Assembly (NCBI GenBank): GCA_026119855.1
Contig: JAOWBW010000056.1
Span: 1,651,324-1,715,323 of the forward strand
From: Campanula takesimana
Taxonomy: Eukaryota > Streptophyta > Magnoliopsida > Asterales > Campanulaceae
DNA: 64,000 nucleotides
Reading direction: 5' to 3'
Positions within the stretch are counted from its first letter, which is position 1. Every line of letters starts with the position of its first letter. This document shows, in pieces, positions 8,818 to 20,787 of this stretch. The notes below the pieces were generated by a model. It made no database searches and was not told where the DNA came from. It saw only the letters and a program-made list of their open reading frames with translations. The translations under genes and the position numbers were made by a program.

Positions 8818-11107
8818 ATGGCAAACTCAAAACCTATGGCAACTGCAAACTACACTCATGTTCTGGTCTTTGATGAAGATCATTTTGACGTGTGGAAATT
8901 CAGCATCTTAACTCATCTCAACTCAATCGATGAAAGACTACATGACACCGTGGTTTATGGACCTTACATCCCTATGAAAGCAAATCCAAATCCGCGCACC
9001 AATGCTGTTCAACCAACCGTCAAGAAACCAAGGGAAGAATGGACTGAGGAAGAAACAAGAAGAGTTGCAAATGATGGCAAAGCAAGAAACATTCTCCTAA
9101 GCACTCTAAGCATGACTATGAAACAACAAGTCATGCATTGTGCTACTGCTAATGAGCTATGGGACGCTATTGAAGAGCATATAGAAGGAGATACTGTTTG
9201 TAAGGAGAACAAGAAATATGAAGTGCAAAAGAGATTCAACAATTTCTCTCAACTCCCCGGTGAAACCTTAAGACAAACTTATGAACGCTACTATGAAATT
9301 ATAAATCTATGTATTTCGCTTGGCATGAAGTTTTCTAACAAGGATTTGAATGTCAATTTTCTCCAAGCTTTTGGATCAAGATACTTACATAAATCCAGCG
9401 CTCTTAAAGACGCCGGAACTCTAGATGTATGGACTTTAAGGAACCTTTATGCAAATCTCAAAGTTTATGAGCTCAAACTCCAACGAATCAGTGAAACTGA
9501 AGGAAAGTCAAAATCCATAGCAATGGTGGCGCATAGAGAAGAAGCCCATGCGCCTACGCCGGTTCAAGAAGAGAAAAGTTCCGATCCCAAAATTTCTAAT
9601 GATGAAGACTTCGCTTTATTTGTGAAGAAATTTCAAAAGTTCAGAAAATTCTCAAGACCCGGCTCAACCAGCAAATTTCAAGGATCTACCAGCAGAGCTC
9701 CTCCAAAGTTCACGAGGAGCGGTGATTCAAAAAGAAAAGAAGACCTTGTTTTTTTTAGTTGCAGGAAACCAGGACACTTTGCTTCAAGCTGCCCAACTCC
9801 AAAATTTGAATATATGCAGAAGAAGAGCAGCCATACTCCCAAGTTCACTCCCAAATTCACTCGTCAGATGAGAGCGATGAAGATTCTGATGATGGACTCG
9901 TTTGTTTGGTGGCAAATGATGATGAAGTTGATACTTATGATTCTGATGATGACTTCTCCAAGGATGTTCCTGATATGAATGTCTTGAATAAACCTATCAA
10001 GAAATCTGCAGGTTTTCAAGAAGTGAAAAGGAAGAAAGGACCAACCATCAGCGAGCTCGTCCAGCTCAAAGCGATGGTGGATTGTTATTCTCACGATGTG
10101 ATCTAAGTGCAAGGAACAAGTTGAGAAAAGGAGCTTACATCAGACCTCAAGTTGAACCAACTGCTCCAATCTCCAAAATCAATGATGATGAAGTGATTGC
10201 TGAACAAGAAAAAATATTGAAAAAGGTTGAAAAGGTAATCACTAGATTTGATAATATGAAGGAAGCTTTAGCACTATCATGTGATGAAATTTCCTAGCTC
10301 AAGACCGAGAAATCTCTACTTAAATCTGAACTCACCCTCCTTAAGGAGCAGATAAAGAGCATGACTCCTCTTACTGTTAAAAACACTTTTCTAACAGAAC
10401 AGAACTCACTTCTTAAAGTTCAAAACGATGAATTAGTCGCTCAAATTACTGATCTTAAAAAGATTACAAATGAGTGGTCCAATTCTCGTGTCACTATGGA
10501 GAATATATTTGAGTCCCAAAAAGTCAGTGGTGATAAAAGTGGCTTGGGATTCTCATCAACTAGTGACAACTTTAAATGTGATATCTGTGCTGAAAGAGAT
10601 AGTGAATTTACAAACCAGCAAACTTTTGAAATTCCCAAGGAAAAACATTCTAATTCAATGGGTAAAGGACAGGAAAAAGTCAAGAGACAAACATTCCATT
10701 ATGTCTACCCAACGAAGCAATTTGGGAAAGCTAATGGGAAAGATATAGCTACAGATGAATCATCCTCTAGCAAAATCCCTCTTGAAACAAAGCGCGCTCC
10801 TTCTCCGAGTGCTCATTATGCGCTTAGGAGCCACGCGCCTCATCGCCGTGCGCCTCCTAGATCAAGCGCTCCAAAATTTCAAAAGAAGGATTTTGTTAAG
10901 GCTAGTCCATCTGACCCAAAGAAGAATGCTATCCCAAAGAAAAGTAAAGAGTTTGTGAAAACTCATGTGATTGGTGGCTTTCATCATTGTTCCATTTGTG
11001 ATTGTTCTGGACACAAGGCCGTGGAATGCCTTTTGCGATTCACTCCCAATGCCAAAGGACGTAAAAACCCTAAGGTCAAGCAAGAGTGGGTTGTCAAAAG
11101 TTTCTAA
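8818..11107 (+). pseudogene. gag: Element A gag, with frameshifts and a stop
   Basis: Structural Gag protein. The first frame (8818-9978, starting at the ATG at 8818) carries a Copia-type UBN2/gag core, with WTEEETRRVANDGKARN and LWDAIEEHIEG as typical blocks. A zinc knuckle follows near 9755-9795 whose first Cys is Phe (FFSCRKPGHFASSC instead of Cys-X2-Cys). Past about 9860 the coding sense moves to another frame (acidic Asp/Ser-rich segment) and near 10085-10105 to a third. There, after an in-frame TAG at 10295-10297, a coiled-coil region and a second Cys/His cluster (CSICDCSGHKAVEC, about 10985-11030) lead to the stop at 11105. A long Gag with coiled coil and extra Cys/His cluster fits Sireviruses. 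The two frameshifts, the stop and the lost Cys make it non-functional. Confidence 0.85.
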
Positions 11108-11144
11108 CCCTAGGACCCAAAAGGAATAAAGGGGACCTGCTTAA

Positions 11145-14100
11145 ATGTCTATATTTCAGGTTCTTTGTTTCATGGCTGGATCTTCAAAAGCTAGAAATTA
11201 TGAATGGATTCTCGATAGTGGGTGTTCAAGACACATGACTGGAGATGAATCCTTATTAGAAGATGTCCATGAAGAAAGAGGTCCCTCAGTAACATTTGGT
11301 GATAATAACAAATGTCAAGTTGTTGCATATGGAAAGCTCAAGAAAGACAAAGTGTGCATTGAAAGAGTCTCTCTCGTCGAAGGGCTCAAGCACAATTTAT
11401 TATCCATATCTCAATTCTGCGACAAAGGATTAGAATGTCATTTCACCTCAACTCAATGTCTTATCAAGAATGGCAAAACTAGAGCTACATTACTCACGGG
11501 ATATCGTAAGACAAACATTTACATTATTTATTTCCATAGTATGAACTCTAGTACTAATCTTTTTTTTGTAGCTAAAAGTGTGAGCAAAAATAGTTGGCTG
11601 TGGCACAAGCGCTTAAGTCACTTGAACTTCAAATATCTATCTAAACTCAGCAGGAATAACCTTGTTAAAGGACTTCCCAAGGTTGCTGATCATCATGACA
11701 AGAAGTGCGCCGCGTGTCAACTTGGCAAACAACCGAAGAAATCTTTCTCCAGCAAGACCAATCCTTCAACTTCTAGATGTTTGCAACTGCTTCACATTGA
11801 TCTATTTGGACCAGTCACCACTGCAAGTATTCGAAAGAACAAGTATACTCTAGTTATGGTGTATGATTATTCAAGATACACATGGGTGGAAATGATGATC
11901 TCAAAAGACGATTGTTACGACATTTTGACAACCTTATTCAGACTGCTCCAAACCCAAAAAGAAGATGACATCGTTAGTGTTCGATCCGACAATGGAACAG
12001 AATTCAAGAACAACGGTGTTGCTCGATATCGCGACGATCATGGGATAGATCACAACTTCTCAACCGCTGGAGTTCCTCAACAAAATGGGGTTGTGGAAAA
12101 AAAGAATAGAACGTTGATTGAAGCGGGAAAGACGATGATAGCTGAAGCGAAATTGCCTAAGTACTTTTAGGAAGAAGCTATCAACACAGCATGTTTTACT
12201 CAAAATCGTTCCCTCATCAACAAACTTCACAACAAGACTCCGTATGAAATTTGGCATGGTAGAACTCCCAACATTGCATTCTTCGAGATCTTTGGTTGCA
12301 AATGTTATATCATCTACAGCGGAAACAAACATAGAGGTAAATTCGATGCCAAAGCCGACGAAGGTATTTTTGTTGGGTATGCCAAACATTCTAAAGCTTT
12401 TCGCGTTTTTAATAGAACTACATTAGTGATAGTTGAATCTGTACATGTTACATTTGATGAACATTCTCTCCTTGAGTCACATTTGGCTCCAAATGTTGCT
12501 GATGATTCTGTTGAGCTTAATGATATAGGTGCTCCTATTTATGTTGCGCCTACTCAAAATCAGAATCTATCAACTCAAGGAAATCCATCCACATCAGTTG
12601 CGCCTAACTCCTCATATGGCGCGCCAAATGGATCATCAGCTGCGCCTCACTCACATGTTGTGCCTCTTGATTCCTCTCATGCGCCTATATCTACAGCTGC
12701 ATCTGGTGTAAACCCAAGTTTCAACTCTACACCAATTCAACCCCCAAATTTTGATGATTTAGAATCTGGTGAAGATGTACCAATTGAAGACCTTCAAGTT
12801 ACTACAACTCAACCTAACTTACCTCCTGAATTTCGTGAAGTTAGAGGTCAACCAATCAATAATATCATTGGTGATCTAAACGTTGGTGTTCGTACAAGGA
12901 GAGCTACAAACTTTGATACTTACACTGCATTCATCTCTCAAATTGAACCGAAGAAGGCTGATGAAGCGCTCCAAGATCCTAATTGGGTTGTTGCAATGCA
13001 AGAAGAACTCAATCAATTTGAACGATGTAAGGTTTGGACTCTTGTTCCAAGACCAAATGATCAAGGAGTGATTGGTACGAAATGGGTGTTCAGAAACAAG
13101 ATGGATGAGAATGGAACCATCACAAGAAATAAAGAAAGATTGGTTGCACAAGGCTATAGGCAAGAAGAAGGAATTGATTATGATGAAACTTTCGCGCCCG
13201 TAGCAAGACTTGAAGCTATCAGATTATTTCTAGCTTACGCAGCTCACAAAAACTTCAAGTTATATCAAATGGATGTGAAGAGCGCGTTTCTTAATGGTGA
13301 ACTTCAAGAATAAGTCTATGTTGCCCAACCACCTGGGTTTGAAGATTCTCAATTTCCAAATCATGTGTACAAACTCCAGAAAGCTTTGTATGGACTCAAG
13401 CAAGCACCAAGAGCATGGTACGATACACTATCCAAGTTTCTCATCGAAAAAGGCTTCACTCGCGGTAAAATCGATACAACTCTTTTCATTGCCAAACATA
13501 ATGGTCATAAATTACTTGTTCAAATTTATGTTGATGATATTATATTTGGTTCTACTAATGAATTGTTGTGCAAGCGCTTTAAGAAACTAATGAAGAGCAA
13601 GTTTGAAATGAGCATGATGGGAGAACTCACATTCTTCCTCGGGATTCAAATCAAGCAAATGAATGAAGGCATATTTATCAATCAAGCCAAATATACAAAG
13701 GACTTAATCAAGAAATTTGGACTTGAGAACGCCAAAGCATATGATACTCCAATGGCCACCGGCAACAAACTAGACAAAGATTTAAAAGGTAAACGTGTTG
13801 ATCAAATGCTCTATCGAGGTATGATTGGCTCACTCCTTTATCTTACTGCTAGTAGGCCTGATATTATGTTTAGTGTTTGTGTTTGCGCTCGTTATAGATC
13901 TGACCCTAGAGAAGCGCACTTAATTGCTGTGAAACGTATTATAAGATATCTTTCCGGTACTGTTAACCTTGGACTTTGGTACACCAAAGATTCGAACTTT
14001 AAACTTATAGGTTATTCAGATGTGGATTATGCAACATGCACAATTGATAGGAAAAGCACAAGTGGCACTTGTCATTTTCTCGGATATCGACTTGTGTCAT

Positions 14101-14471
14101 GGGCGAGTAAGAAACAAGCTTTTGTATCTGTCTCAACAACCGAAGCTGAATATATCACTGCGGGAAGTTGTTGCTGTCAAATACTATGGATGAAGCAGCA
14201 ATTGGTGGACTATGATATCATCGAAGAAAATTGTCCCATCTACTGCGACAACACTTCAACAATTGCCGTTTCTGAAAATCCTGTCATGCACTCAAAGACC
14301 AAACACATCGACATCAAATATCACTTCCTCAAAGACCACGTGGAGAAAGGCAATATTCATTTGGAACACGTGGGAACCGACTATCAAATCACCGACATTC
14401 TAACGAAAGCACTTGATGCAAAACGGTTCATCTTTTTGAAAGGTAAAATGGGTATTCTTGAACTCAACTAA
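11145..14471 (+). pseudogene. pol: Element A pol (protease, integrase, RT, RNase H), two nonsense codons
   Basis: The Copia-order polyprotein is in one frame. The aspartic protease motif WILDSGCSRHMTG is at about 11205. The integrase Zn region has HKRLSHLN and CAACQLGK. The integrase core has HIDLFGP (about 11795), RSDNGTEF (about 11985) and QNGVVEKKN, which carry the D, D and E residues. The reverse transcriptase runs from about 13080 with YVDDIIFGS at about 13527, and RNase H has GYSDVDYA, STTEAEY and YCDNTS. Two in-frame stops interrupt it: TAG at 12168-12170, at a position normally Trp, and TAA at 13311-13313. It lies in a different frame from the last gag segment, with stops between and a splice-acceptor-like TATATTTCAG ending at 11159. 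It ends right after the RNase H domain. Confidence 0.93.
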
Positions 14472-15426
14472 AATTCAATACAGTTTTGTCAATACTAATG
14501 ATTTTGTTTTAGTGAGTTATGAGTATATTAGGTTCAAATGATAAATCATTTCAAGTTTCAAGGAAACTCTGCGCGCCCAATACCTTTGCGCGCCCCACAC
14601 TCTCTGCGCGCCCAATTCTTATGCGCGCCTCACTCCCTATGCGCACCTAGCATTCAATGCTTCTTAAATCATTCTGAGCGCCTAGATGAGACTATGCGCC
14701 TTTTTATGACTGCGGCTCAATCAATGCTACCACATTAATTTCCTCAATGATTGAACGCATTCAATATTCACAAGTACCAGGTATGTTAATTCTGTTCATT
14801 TATTATAGGAATTTCTGTCTTTTGATATTCCATAATTGTTCAAGGGTACTTGTGCAATTAATTTTTCCCTCGTTTTACGTTTTTTGAAAAATTTTATTTT
14901 CTGGGGATATATTTCTTGCACCCCAAACTTACACCAAAACAGATGTTTTTGGGGTTTGTGCAAAAATTTAGGCAAAATTGCTCATACACTTAAAGGGAAA
15001 GTGGAGCAGTTTTTCCCTTACCCAAAATGTTACATCAGTGTACCTTTGTGTCATTCAGCATTAATGGTTCGCGTCACATCTCATAACCCTTCATTAATGC
15101 GCGCAGTACCCTATCACGCGCACGTCATCACTGTTTTGTCAGAATTGAATGCGCACGGCACCTCGATATTAGCGCCTGTTTAATGTGCCGCATTCCATCA
15201 ATTTTTATCTTTTCAACTTCCCAAAAATTTATCTTTTTGGTAATCATTTATCTGACATCTCCCTATATATATATATATAGATATTCCTTTCTCTTTTCTC
15301 TCTCCTACCAACTCTCTCTCTCTTTCTCTCTTTCACTCCGTCTCTCTCTCTCTCACCGTCTCTCCTCTGTATCTTTCTTACTCTTTCTTCATCATTTCTT
15401 CTCCTTTTATCTCTCTATATAAATCT
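14472..15426 (+). other. Element A pol-ORF3 spacer with GCGC word cluster and ORF3 leader
   Basis: No protein gene is supported. At 14568-14700 and 15095-15180 the sequence is studded with TGCGCGCC and ATGCGCC words. From about 15285 it becomes CT-rich, as in plant 5' leaders, downstream of a TATA box at 15263. The short frame at 14538-14738 is mostly a translation of the word cluster. Confidence 0.6.
15263..15280 (+). promoter_or_regulatory. Putative internal promoter (TATA) of element A ORF3
   Basis: A TATATATATATATAG tract lies about 150 bp ahead of the ORF3 ATG and is followed by a long CT-rich leader, a typical plant core-promoter arrangement. Elements B and C have a TATA box at the corresponding place. 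It implies ORF3 is transcribed separately from gag-pol. Confidence 0.5.
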
Positions 15427-15468
15427 ATGGGTCCAAAGAGAACAACTAAAGCCAATCAAGACGAAATG
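15427..15468 (+). CDS. Element A ORF3 exon 1
   Basis: ATG at 15427 opens 14 codons (MGPKRTTKANQDEM) with a basic start, ending exactly at a GT donor (ATG|GTATGG, 15469). The frame stops soon after in the intron. Phase is 0, matching the open frame after the acceptor at 16448. The CT-rich leader, short first exon and phase match support a spliced gene. Confidence 0.55.
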
Positions 15469-16448
15469 GTATGGATTTCTAACCTTAATCTCCTAAATTT
15501 CTGCATTTCTCTTCGACATTCTTAGTTCTCGTTTTTTTTAAAACCCGGATGAGTTTTTCTTGATAAATCTTGCTTCGGTGATCCGTTTTCGAAATCGTTT
15601 GTTTGGTTTTGATCGATTTGTGTTTTAGAGTCTTTCAAAACTAACTTTTCAACGATCAATTCGCTATTTGTTGCGAATCTGAAGTTTATGTATTTTCAAA
15701 CTTTTCAAATTTCGGATCTTTAAATCCATTTTCTGGATTTGTTGTTGATCTTTACTTGTTTTGGTTTACATTTTTGTGATCCTTGCGTTCATGCGGTCGT
15801 TTTGATATATTGTATGCTTGATTTGGTGAAGTTTCACGAATTATGTGTTCTTGGTGTTCTTGGAGCACTTAAGCATGTTCTTCCTGTTCTTCGTTATTTT
15901 TGCATGACTTGGGTTTCAAAATTTTCAAAACATGTTTTTCAAAAATTTTCATATTTTGATTCTTAAAACTTGCATATGCATGTTTGATATGTGTTTGTGT
16001 GTTTTCGTGTGTTTTTATACTAAGTATAAATTTTACATAGATATGCGCCTAAGTGTTGATTTATGCGCCTAGTTGGTTATGCGCCCTATGACCTTATGCG
16101 CCTTCCTTGATTCATGCGCCTAATAATTGTATGCCCCCTATGCAAATACAAATGTTATGCGCCTCAATCAACTTATGCGCCTAAAGCCATTATGCACCTA
16201 AACATTTTATGCGCCTAAATTTTACTTAGTCAAATTCTTATGTTTAATTTTTGCTTAGTATATTTCATAGAACCATAATATGCGCCTCGTATTTGTATGC
16301 GCCTACAACATATATGCGCCTAATAATAGTATGCGCATGCTATTTCTTATGCGCCTATATATTGTCCTGCGCCTACTCTATACTTAGATCATTTTATGAT
16401 TCTATGCGCCTTATACACTCCTAACTTAAATCATTGTTATGTTTTCAG
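15469..16448 (+). other. Element A ORF3 intron carrying an ATGCGCC array
   Basis: Putative 980-bp intron from GTATGG to TTTTCAG. Its body is T-rich as in plant introns. Between about 16040 and 16420 it has 13 exact ATGCGCC words, usually TATGCGCCTA, plus variants such as ATGCACCT and CTGCGCCT. Spacing is irregular, about 12-60 bp. No coding potential. Confidence 0.6.
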
Positions 16449-18339
16449 GATCCTGCAAATTTCAGACCCGGTGAGACAATTGATCTTGCTGAGCTCTCAC
16501 TTGATCCAATGGGGCTTGAAATCCTTTCAACCCTTCACATCGCTGGACTCACTCCTTTATTCACGCTGGATCAACCATTCTATTCTCCGCTCCTCGTTGA
16601 TGAATTCTTCTCAACCGCTGATCTAGTTGAGACTCCAGCTGATGGATACGTGCGCTACAGGATATGCGCCACCGTTCAGAATATTGCTATATAGTGAGTT
16701 TCAGCACTACTGGCCCTCAGGGTGTTTCTGGTCAACCGAACTCTTACTCAGTTGCAGCTCAGAATACAGTGGCGCGTACTTATCTCAAAGTCCCTACTCT
16801 TCTGAACAACATCAAAAACGTTGAGATAAAAGATGGTGGTGATCTGCTTGCTCATATAGCGCATCTTGTTGATACTTCAATCATGTTCAAAACCGGGAAT
16901 ATGAATAGATTCACCGTGGAGCAGTGGGAGTATACTGCTGCCATCATGGGAAAGACTAGATTGAATTGGCCTCAGATTTTGTTCAAAACCTTGTCTGACC
17001 AGATTGATAAGTATAACAAGAAAAAGTCTGATGGGAAGACGAAGTTCAAAACTCACTGCAGAATACTCACGAAGATATTTCTCACCTATCCTGCCCTTGC
17101 CAAATTCCTTAATGAGAACCCTGCTTATAAAACTGATGATGTTCCAGTTTTTGGGAAAGACATCCTTGTCTTGAAGAGGCGCAAGAAGCGTTGTAAAGGG
17201 TGCTCAGTTGGTTGATGAAGCCACTGAGTCAGATGAAGATACAGTTGGCGCAGAAGATGGCGCAGACATTGAAGCAGCACCTCGCGCAGAACCAATAGTT
17301 GTTCCAGGCGCAGAAAAGGGCAAAGGAAAAAGGGTTGATGAAGGAACAAGCAGACCTCCTAAGCGCCCAAGATCTGAAATTGAAGAAGAAAAGGAACTTA
17401 AACGCGCTAAGGAAGCCAGTAGACTGGAAGCGCAGAAGAAACGAGATGAAGACTACAGATTGAAACAGGCTGCTGAGTTATCCAAGTCTGAAAGGCGCAA
17501 AGGCGCAGGGTCTAGCGCTGATGTACGCGCGCCCACTCCTAATGCGCCTCCTATTGTTCGTGCGCCTCAATCATAGCCTTCTGCTCCTGCTCCAACTCAG
17601 AAATTAACTTCAGAGCCACTCTCTGCTGAGCGCCAAGCACTTAAAGATAGGCTATCTGATGAACTTTTTGGCGACTTGAGTGATGATCCAGTTCAGGGGG
17701 AGCCAGAGCCCTTGACCAGGCACAAGAGTTCTTCTGCGCCCCCAACTATTTCAGTGGAGCCTACGTCAAGTGATGAATATCTGCCTTCTCCTCGTGCTCC
17801 TACTCAATCACCTCCCGCGCCCCGTACTTCTCCTGCGCCTCCTCCTCCCACTCCTGATATGAGTGTTGTTATTTCACTACTATAGCATCTCCAGCAAGGC
17901 CAAGCTCAGATGAATTCACAATTAGAGCTTCACACTTCCATGCTTACTCAGCAAGCTGATGAGATTGCTGCCATTAAGGGGGAGATGGCGCGCATAGATG
18001 CGAATATCAAGGACAAACATTTCCTTACTCCTCAACAATGGAATGACGCTATTGATCAAATGAATGCACTTTTCAAAGGTACTCTTGCTTCCCTTCATGA
18101 GCGCATAGATGGTGGCATCAAACTCACTGATGGCCAAGATTTCATTAACGCTATAAGGGAGGTAGAGTTGAATATAGCGGGTGATATAAGAAAGTTGTTT
18201 GAGATGGTGGCTGGAGATAGCCAAAAATTGTTGAGTGTTGTTGATAAACTTAAAGAAGTTAAGGATGAGCTAGAAATCCTGGGCTTAACTGTGTATGGTA
18301 CTGATCCTGGCGCAGAACCCAAAGCTTCTGAACCTCATG

Positions 18340-20787
18340 TGTCACGACCTGAAAACCCGCCTCTATTTTTCTTAGTAATAAATATTTAATTATTTATTTA
18401 TGGCTTATTTATTTATTTAAATTATTTATTTATTTAATATTTATGTGTGCATTTTGTGTTTCATGAAGTATTCGTGCCTAGCATTTAATTGGTTATTTGT
18501 GCTAGTGTAGAAGTGTTGAGTCTTAATTGTAGTGGGGAGTTTATTTGAGAAAGGGTAGTTTTAGGGGGAGGGGCCTAAGTGTAAAATGTTCAAATAATCT
18601 TCTCCTACTCCCTCTCTTCTCCCTCACCTCTCCCTCATTCCCAGTCCATTTCTCTCTCTCTCTAGCTCAAAAAGGGTAAGTTTCTCTCTACCTTCTCTCT
18701 ACATTTCCATCATCTTCCTCTTGTTATTTCTCATTTCTTAAAACGTGAAACTTGTTTAGATCGTCGATAGGATCGTAAAGGGCTAAGAATATTCGAATTT
18801 CGTCAACTTTGAGAAAATCCGGGTAAGTTACTTTTCCCCCATTCATGTTAAAAATGCTTATCTTTAACTCTATTGATGTTCTTGTTGATATCCATGGCTT
18901 CTTTGGTTGAGTTTGGAATTTATTTGTAATTTGTTCATCTTTTGGTGATTTTGATAATGTTGGGATTAAATCTTGGTTTAGGGTTGCTAGATGATGTTAT
19001 TTAGGTCCCTTATAGACTTATATGTTGTTTTGGGTGCTTGGGCATGCTAATAGAATTTGGTTGAAATGTTGGGTTGTGAAATGGGTAAGGTTCATGTTTG
19101 ATTTTGGTAAGAAATGTGAAGAACCCAGGAAAAATTCTGTAGATTTCTCTGTCCGGCGCAGGAGGTGCGCGCACCCTTTTCTTGGAGGCGCGCGCACCCT
19201 CCATCTCCATGCTGATGTTTTTCCTTCTGAACTCCGGAGGCGCGCGCACCCCTTGGCGATGAAGCGCGCGCACCCTTCTTCCCCCTTTGTGGCGCATCCC
19301 TATCTGATTAAGGGAGGCGCGCGCACCCTGTTGGTGGGAGGCGCGCGCACCCCTCTACCTTCTGTGAAAATCATTATTTTGCTTGTCCAATCTTTCGAGG
19401 GCCATAACTTCTTCTTCCGGACTCCATTTTAGGTGTATAAATTATCGTTTTAAAGCTCTTCTAGAGTACTACGAGATGAGGTGGTTTATTTGGTGGGGAT
19501 TCAGGTTCAGGTTGTGATGATCCTTTGGTAGGTATTCTATAACGAAACGTTTATGATCGGTATGTTGTGTCCAAGAACTCCCTTTTTGTTGGTATAAGAC
19601 TGGGATACAATCTTAGCCTAGATTTTGGGTACTACCTTAGTAGACTTAAAAATGATCATTTTGGATTACTTTAATGTTTGAATTTGGTTCCTTTGTGAAC
19701 AATTTAGTTGTGGAATCAATTTGGTTATTGTTTGGAATTGAGAAACACTTTAATGTGGAAAAATGGTTCCTTTGTGAACAAATATGTGTGGAATTTGACC
19801 AAGTGTCGTTTTGTATTTGTTTGGACATCTTTTGATGTGTTGTTGGGTTGGTGCACCTTTTTGGTGATTTATTTGAAATGGTTCCCTACTTTGGAATCAT
19901 GAATTGTTTATTTAAGCGAGTATTTATTACTTAGAATTGGTTAGAAAGTCCAGCTGGTATTTGTGTGTTTCGGGCGATGCGAAAGATTATAGTGGCAATG
20001 AGCTGAGTTCATTATAATTCTTGACCATTGTTTTGCCCTTACTTTCCTCTTCCAGATTGGCCTTGGTTGAGTTTTGGGGTATGACTTTGTGTCATTTCCC
20101 CTGTCCTTTGTGACATGTTACTTGGTTATGGTTCCGGTACCGGGGTTTTTCTCTTCAGCTTTCATGCTACTATGAAGATGTTGATTTTTGATTATTGAAG
20201 CTGCGCAGCGACCTTTATTTGGTTCTATCAGATGGGAAACCTTGGCTCAGTATCCATGTGAATTGTTTATTTCCGCTGCTATTTGTTATCTGTTGTGTGC
20301 TATGTGCTATACGAGATGCTCTATTGTTAGAAGTTATTATTATTGCCTGTTGCATCTTAGCATGTCATGTAGTTGCATTAGTAACTTACTGAGATTTTAT
20401 CTCACCCCGTTTCCTTTCAATGTTGTTTTCCTTAACCCCCCCCAGGAGGAAAGGATTAGGATTTGCGGATCGAGGAGGACGTCGAGAGGATTGAGATTTT
20501 GGGCAGGTTGTTATTGATCGGTTTGCATTATTTAAATGTATAACCTTTTGGGGATAGTTTTACCATCAATGACGTCATTAAGATTTGTAATATTTTGTAT
20601 TTTGGGTGTGAGCTTGTGGAGCTTACACTAGTTGTTTTATGATGTTGTTAAACTTGGATTTTCCAAACCTTGTGTTAAAATCTATTGGGTATAAAATGGA
20701 ATTTTTATCTTCAGTCTTTTAGAGTTTATGGTTGTAAGTCGACGTCCAGCTCGTGATCTCGGGCCCGCGGGGTTCGGGGTCGCGACA
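18340..20787. mobile_element. Solo LTR (probably Gypsy) inside element A ORF3
   Basis: The 2448-bp segment starts TGTCACGACC and ends GGTCGCGACA, with a perfect 5-bp TSD, TCATG (18335-18339 and 20788-20792). It has no gag-pol sequence and interrupts an open frame that resumes after it, so it is a solo LTR left by LTR-LTR recombination. A CT-rich leader-like stretch lies at about 18600-18720. At 19155-19355 six copies of a GCGCGCACCC motif occur within about 200 bp. Starting with TGTCACGACC is common in plant Gypsy LTRs, but lineage is not certain. The strand is not determined. Confidence 0.9.
19155..19355. repeat. GCGCGCACCC motif cluster in the solo LTR
   Basis: Six near-identical GG(A)GGCGCGCGCACCC-like motifs are spaced about 20-60 bp apart in an otherwise AT-rich LTR. 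GCGCGC is palindromic. The block lies past the CT-rich stretch, so if the LTR is read on the + strand it would be in the leader. Confidence 0.8.

Noticed and set aside
14538..14738. 66-codon ORF after pol of element A
   Set aside because: Its Arg/Ala-Pro repeats come from the GCGCC words; no homology was recognised.
16040..16420. CRISPR-like array
   Set aside because: The repeats are only 7-10 bp at irregular spacing in a plant retrotransposon intron; not a CRISPR.
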